Origin: Anaerolineales bacterium
GTDB taxonomy: Bacteria; Chloroflexota; Anaerolineae; Anaerolineales; VGOW01
Direction of reading: 5' to 3'
Assembly (NCBI GenBank): GCA_919901875.1
Contig: CAKKQG010000024.1
Location: 15,547-24,070 of the forward strand
DNA length: 8,524 nt
In this document: in pieces, positions 6,789-8,524 of the stretch
How the letters are laid out: every line of letters begins with the position of its first letter
Numbering within the stretch: position 1 is the first letter of the stretch
Translations under genes and position numbers: made by a program
Notes under the pieces: generated by a model
What the model was told of the DNA's origin: nothing
Databases searched by the model: none
What the model saw: only the letters and a program-made list of their open reading frames with translations

Positions 6789-8414
6789 TCATCTATATTC
6801 ACTCGTCAAGCCCGGCTCCAACACATAACTTGCCAACAACGTCCGGCACGACGTGCGCTTGCCGTTCACCATCACAGTGTTTTGTTTGTCCACCTGCCAT
6901 TGCAAAAATAAATTTTCGTTCGCCTTCAATTGAGTATACGCTTCCTGCCGCGCCAAGTGATACGACTGCCACCCCAACTTCGGCTCTTCCGTTTTCATCT
7001 GCGCCACGCGGCACGCCAGCCCCGCGCCCAACGATTCATCTTTGGCAGTTTTGAAGAGAGCGATCATCTCGGACATTGCATCATCCGAGAGCGTGACAAG
7101 ATAACTGGTGTGCAGCCTGATTCCATTGCGAGCGATATTCTGCCGCGCGATAAACACATCCACGTTCAACAGATTCAAGGTGACGCCGAATCCTATTACC
7201 ACGAACAGCGATCCTGTGGCGAACCATCTCATGCGCCCCGCCAACAACGCTGCGATATATGGAACGAACAACAGGCCCAGCCAGATCGTCGCTACGTGCG
7301 AGTAGGTTCGTAAACGTGAAAAGCCAAAGATAGATTCATAAAGCAACAATCGCTGCAAGGCCGAGACGACCACCACGCCCACTAACGCTACCATCAGGAA
7401 GTTAAGCGCATTAAACGTGATGATCGTTTTTCGATCTTCGCGCTTCACCAACGTGCTGAGCGCCAACAAAATCCCCAACGTCATCGCCACCACCAACACC
7501 AGCTCGCCAAACCCGCGCCGCGCATAGTCACTATAGGTGTAGCCCGCCGCCGTGATGTTCTCCACGCTTCCGAAGAGATAGCGGAATTGAATGATCACGA
7601 ACCCGGCGAACAACAAATTGATGCCGCCTAACACGATGGAACTTTCGATCAACCCCAACAGTGTCGGCACAATGGGCTTCTCGGCGCCGATGAGATTGTA
7701 TTTTCTAAACGGGCGCACCGCCTGCGCCAAGAGTCCAATCGCCACGAAGGTCGCCATCAAGATCAAAATGCCGCGCGCGATCAATTCGGGGATGTTGTCG
7801 AGATTGAGCCACTTCAACACATCGCGCAAACGATCAGCGAAGACGAGATCAGCCGCACTTAAGAGAACGGCGAAGATACACAGAATCGGCGTCACCAAGA
7901 TGAGTCCGCGCGCGACGGGCAGCCACAGTCGGCGTCCGCTTTCTTTATCGCCTGCCTGTTTGCTCACATCCCACAAAAACGGGAAGGGGCGAAAAAGAAT
8001 TTCGATTCCCAGTAAAACGTAATTGACGAGATGATCGATCAAGCCGAATCGAAAAAGTTCACCGTGATAGATCGTCCGCACCAACAAACCGCCCAACGCA
8101 AAGGCGATCATCACGTTGACAAACGTGGTGAGCGGCTCGGCGCGCACAAAAACAAAAGAGGCAAAGATGATCATCGGCGCGAGCAGCCACAGCGAACTCA
8201 ATGCGGGCGTGACACGCTCGGCGAAGAGCGAGACTAATAACGCCAAGGCGCAGAACAAAATAAAAATCGGGAACGAAATGCCGGGCGCTTTGTTGTAAAA
8301 CAAAACGTCTACGCTGACGCCGATGAATAGGGCGAAGAGCAAGAGGCGGAGGGGATTGGAGATTGGGAGATTAGGGATTGGAGATTGGGGTTCGGGAGAA
8401 ATGGATTCGGTCAT
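6789..8414 (-). CDS. Polytopic membrane protein, DUF4173-like (DUF4153/DUF4173 group)
   Basis: Function unknown. The 541-residue product has many hydrophobic segments, at about 21-39, 46-65, 72-90, 97-113, 127-141, 167-190, 210-232, 252-275, 302-322, 333-354, 372-392 and 400-417, so roughly 11-12 membrane spans. Motifs I associate with DUF4173 proteins are LFYNKAPGISFPIF (38-51), FGFSRLRTYSHVATIWLGLL (363-382) and NVDVFIARQNIAR (417-429). A soluble tail of about 120 residues follows, with THS-like LVTLSDDAMSEM (439-450) and cysteines at 468 and 523. The N-terminal 20 residues are Pro/Ser-rich and encoded by heptanucleotide repeat. The frame is open 20 codons further upstream (to 8474), but the ATG at 8414-8412 is preferred because a TACAAT lies 6 nt before it. 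No Shine-Dalgarno is present. The gene stands alone, convergent with the lipoprotein gene. Confidence 0.82.
   Translation of the reverse strand: MTESISPEPQSPIPNLPISNPLRLLLFALFIGVSVDVLFYNKAPGISFPIFILFCALALLVSLFAERVTPALSSLWLLAPMIIFASFVFVRAEPLTTFVNVMIAFALGGLLVRTIYHGELFRFGLIDHLVNYVLLGIEILFRPFPFLWDVSKQAGDKESGRRLWLPVARGLILVTPILCIFAVLLSAADLVFADRLRDVLKWLNLDNIPELIARGILILMATFVAIGLLAQAVRPFRKYNLIGAEKPIVPTLLGLIESSIVLGGINLLFAGFVIIQFRYLFGSVENITAAGYTYSDYARRGFGELVLVVAMTLGILLALSTLVKREDRKTIITFNALNFLMVALVGVVVVSALQRLLLYESIFGFSRLRTYSHVATIWLGLLFVPYIAALLAGRMRWFATGSLFVVIGFGVTLNLLNVDVFIARQNIARNGIRLHTSYLVTLSDDAMSEMIALFKTAKDESLGAGLACRVAQMKTEEPKLGWQSYHLARQEAYTQLKANENLFLQWQVDKQNTVMVNGKRTSCRTLLASYVLEPGLTSEYR
8354..8395. 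repeat. Heptanucleotide array inside the start of the DUF4173-like gene
   Basis: About six 7-bp units of GATTGGA/GATTGGG type, with one single-base phase slip, lie within coding DNA. On the coding strand they read as CCCAATC/TCCAATC. They encode the Pro/Ser/Asn-rich residues 7-20 before the first membrane span. Because 7 is not a multiple of 3, successive units use different reading phases. Confidence 0.75.
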
Positions 8415-8420
8415 GGGATT

Positions 8421-8426
8421 ATTGTA
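8421..8426 (-). promoter_or_regulatory. Candidate -10 box of the DUF4173-like gene (leaderless)
   Basis: TACAAT on the minus strand (8426-8421) is followed by 6 nt (AATCCC) and the ATG at 8414. This is the same hexamer and spacing as before the lipoprotein gene at 5911. A -35 box at 17 bp is not evident. It supports the downstream ATG as start, since a transcript from here would omit the upstream frame extension. Confidence 0.45.
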
Positions 8427-8468
8427 TATCAACCGAATCAGGTGGCGAGGGTTTGAGGGCGGTGCGTT

Positions 8469-8484
8469 AAGCACTTGAGTGCTT
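8469..8484. repeat. Small 7-bp inverted repeat
   Basis: AAGCACT (8469-8475) pairs with AGTGCTT (8478-8484) with 2 bases between. It lies upstream of the DUF4173-like gene, just inside the longer upstream frame extension. It may be an operator-like site or part of a palindrome-rich spacer, and the evidence is weak. Confidence 0.35.
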
Positions 8485-8497
8485 GACGGTTAAAAAC

Positions 8498-8524
8498 GTA
8501 GAGACGTTCCGGCGGAACGTCTCT
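8498..8524. repeat. GTAG-ended palindrome, cut by the window edge
   Basis: AGAGACGTTCCG (8500-8511) pairs perfectly with 8513-8524 around one central base, and GT precedes it at 8498-8499. If the next two bases are AC, it is a 14+1+14 palindrome with the same GTAG/CTAC ends as those at 1096-1122 and 5739-5765. Confidence 0.75.

Noticed and set aside
8415..8474. Upstream start for the DUF4173-like gene adding 20 residues
   Set aside because: The extension would span the TACAAT box 6 nt before the internal ATG, and it lacks a Shine-Dalgarno. The shorter form already precedes the first membrane span.

Overview
The window most likely comes from an uncultured member of the Chloroflexota, probably class Anaerolineae. 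This is inferred from a secreted protein whose lipobox is followed by a long Pro/Thr/Ala linker, a DUF4173-type membrane protein, the character of the F1-ATPase subunits, and many short palindromes and heptanucleotide repeats between genes. No alignment could be run, so the phylum is a judgement. Base composition looks even across the window. I see no rRNA, tRNA, CRISPR array, transposase gene or prophage.

Layout, left to right. (1) mreB (1-992, minus) lacks only its last residues at the window edge. (2) A 130-bp spacer (993-1122) is packed with self-complementary sequence. (3) An F1-ATPase head cluster on the minus strand, transcribed atpA > atpG > atpD > atpC (5710 down to 1123), encodes alpha, gamma, beta and epsilon. 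(4) A 200-bp divergent promoter region (5711-5910) follows. (5) A CAP-domain lipoprotein gene lies on the plus strand (5911-6732). (6) A hairpin (6734-6783) separates it from a convergent gene for a polytopic DUF4173-like membrane protein (8414-6789, minus). (7) That gene's upstream region runs to the window edge with further palindromes.

The four ATP synthase genes make most of the catalytic head and rotor shaft of F-type ATP synthase. The usual partners directly upstream of atpA (atpH for delta; atpF, atpE and atpB for the membrane sector) are absent, because a divergent lipoprotein gene occupies that position. The F1 genes therefore form their own transcription unit, with a good candidate sigma-70-type promoter and a 7-bp inverted repeat over its -35 box. 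The alpha subunit has an insertion of about 48 residues.

The most unusual layer is non-coding. Three heptanucleotide (7-bp) arrays occur: one between atpG and atpD, one between atpD and atpC, and one inside the 5' coding region of the DUF4173-like gene. Three near-perfect palindromes begin with GTAG, two of them directly flanking the ATPase unit. Two other hairpins share a CCGAAG-type arm. Three genes (mreB, the lipoprotein gene and the DUF4173-like gene) have a -10-like hexamer only 6-8 nt from the start codon and no Shine-Dalgarno, suggesting leaderless mRNAs. atpA, atpG and atpD have clear Shine-Dalgarno sequences.
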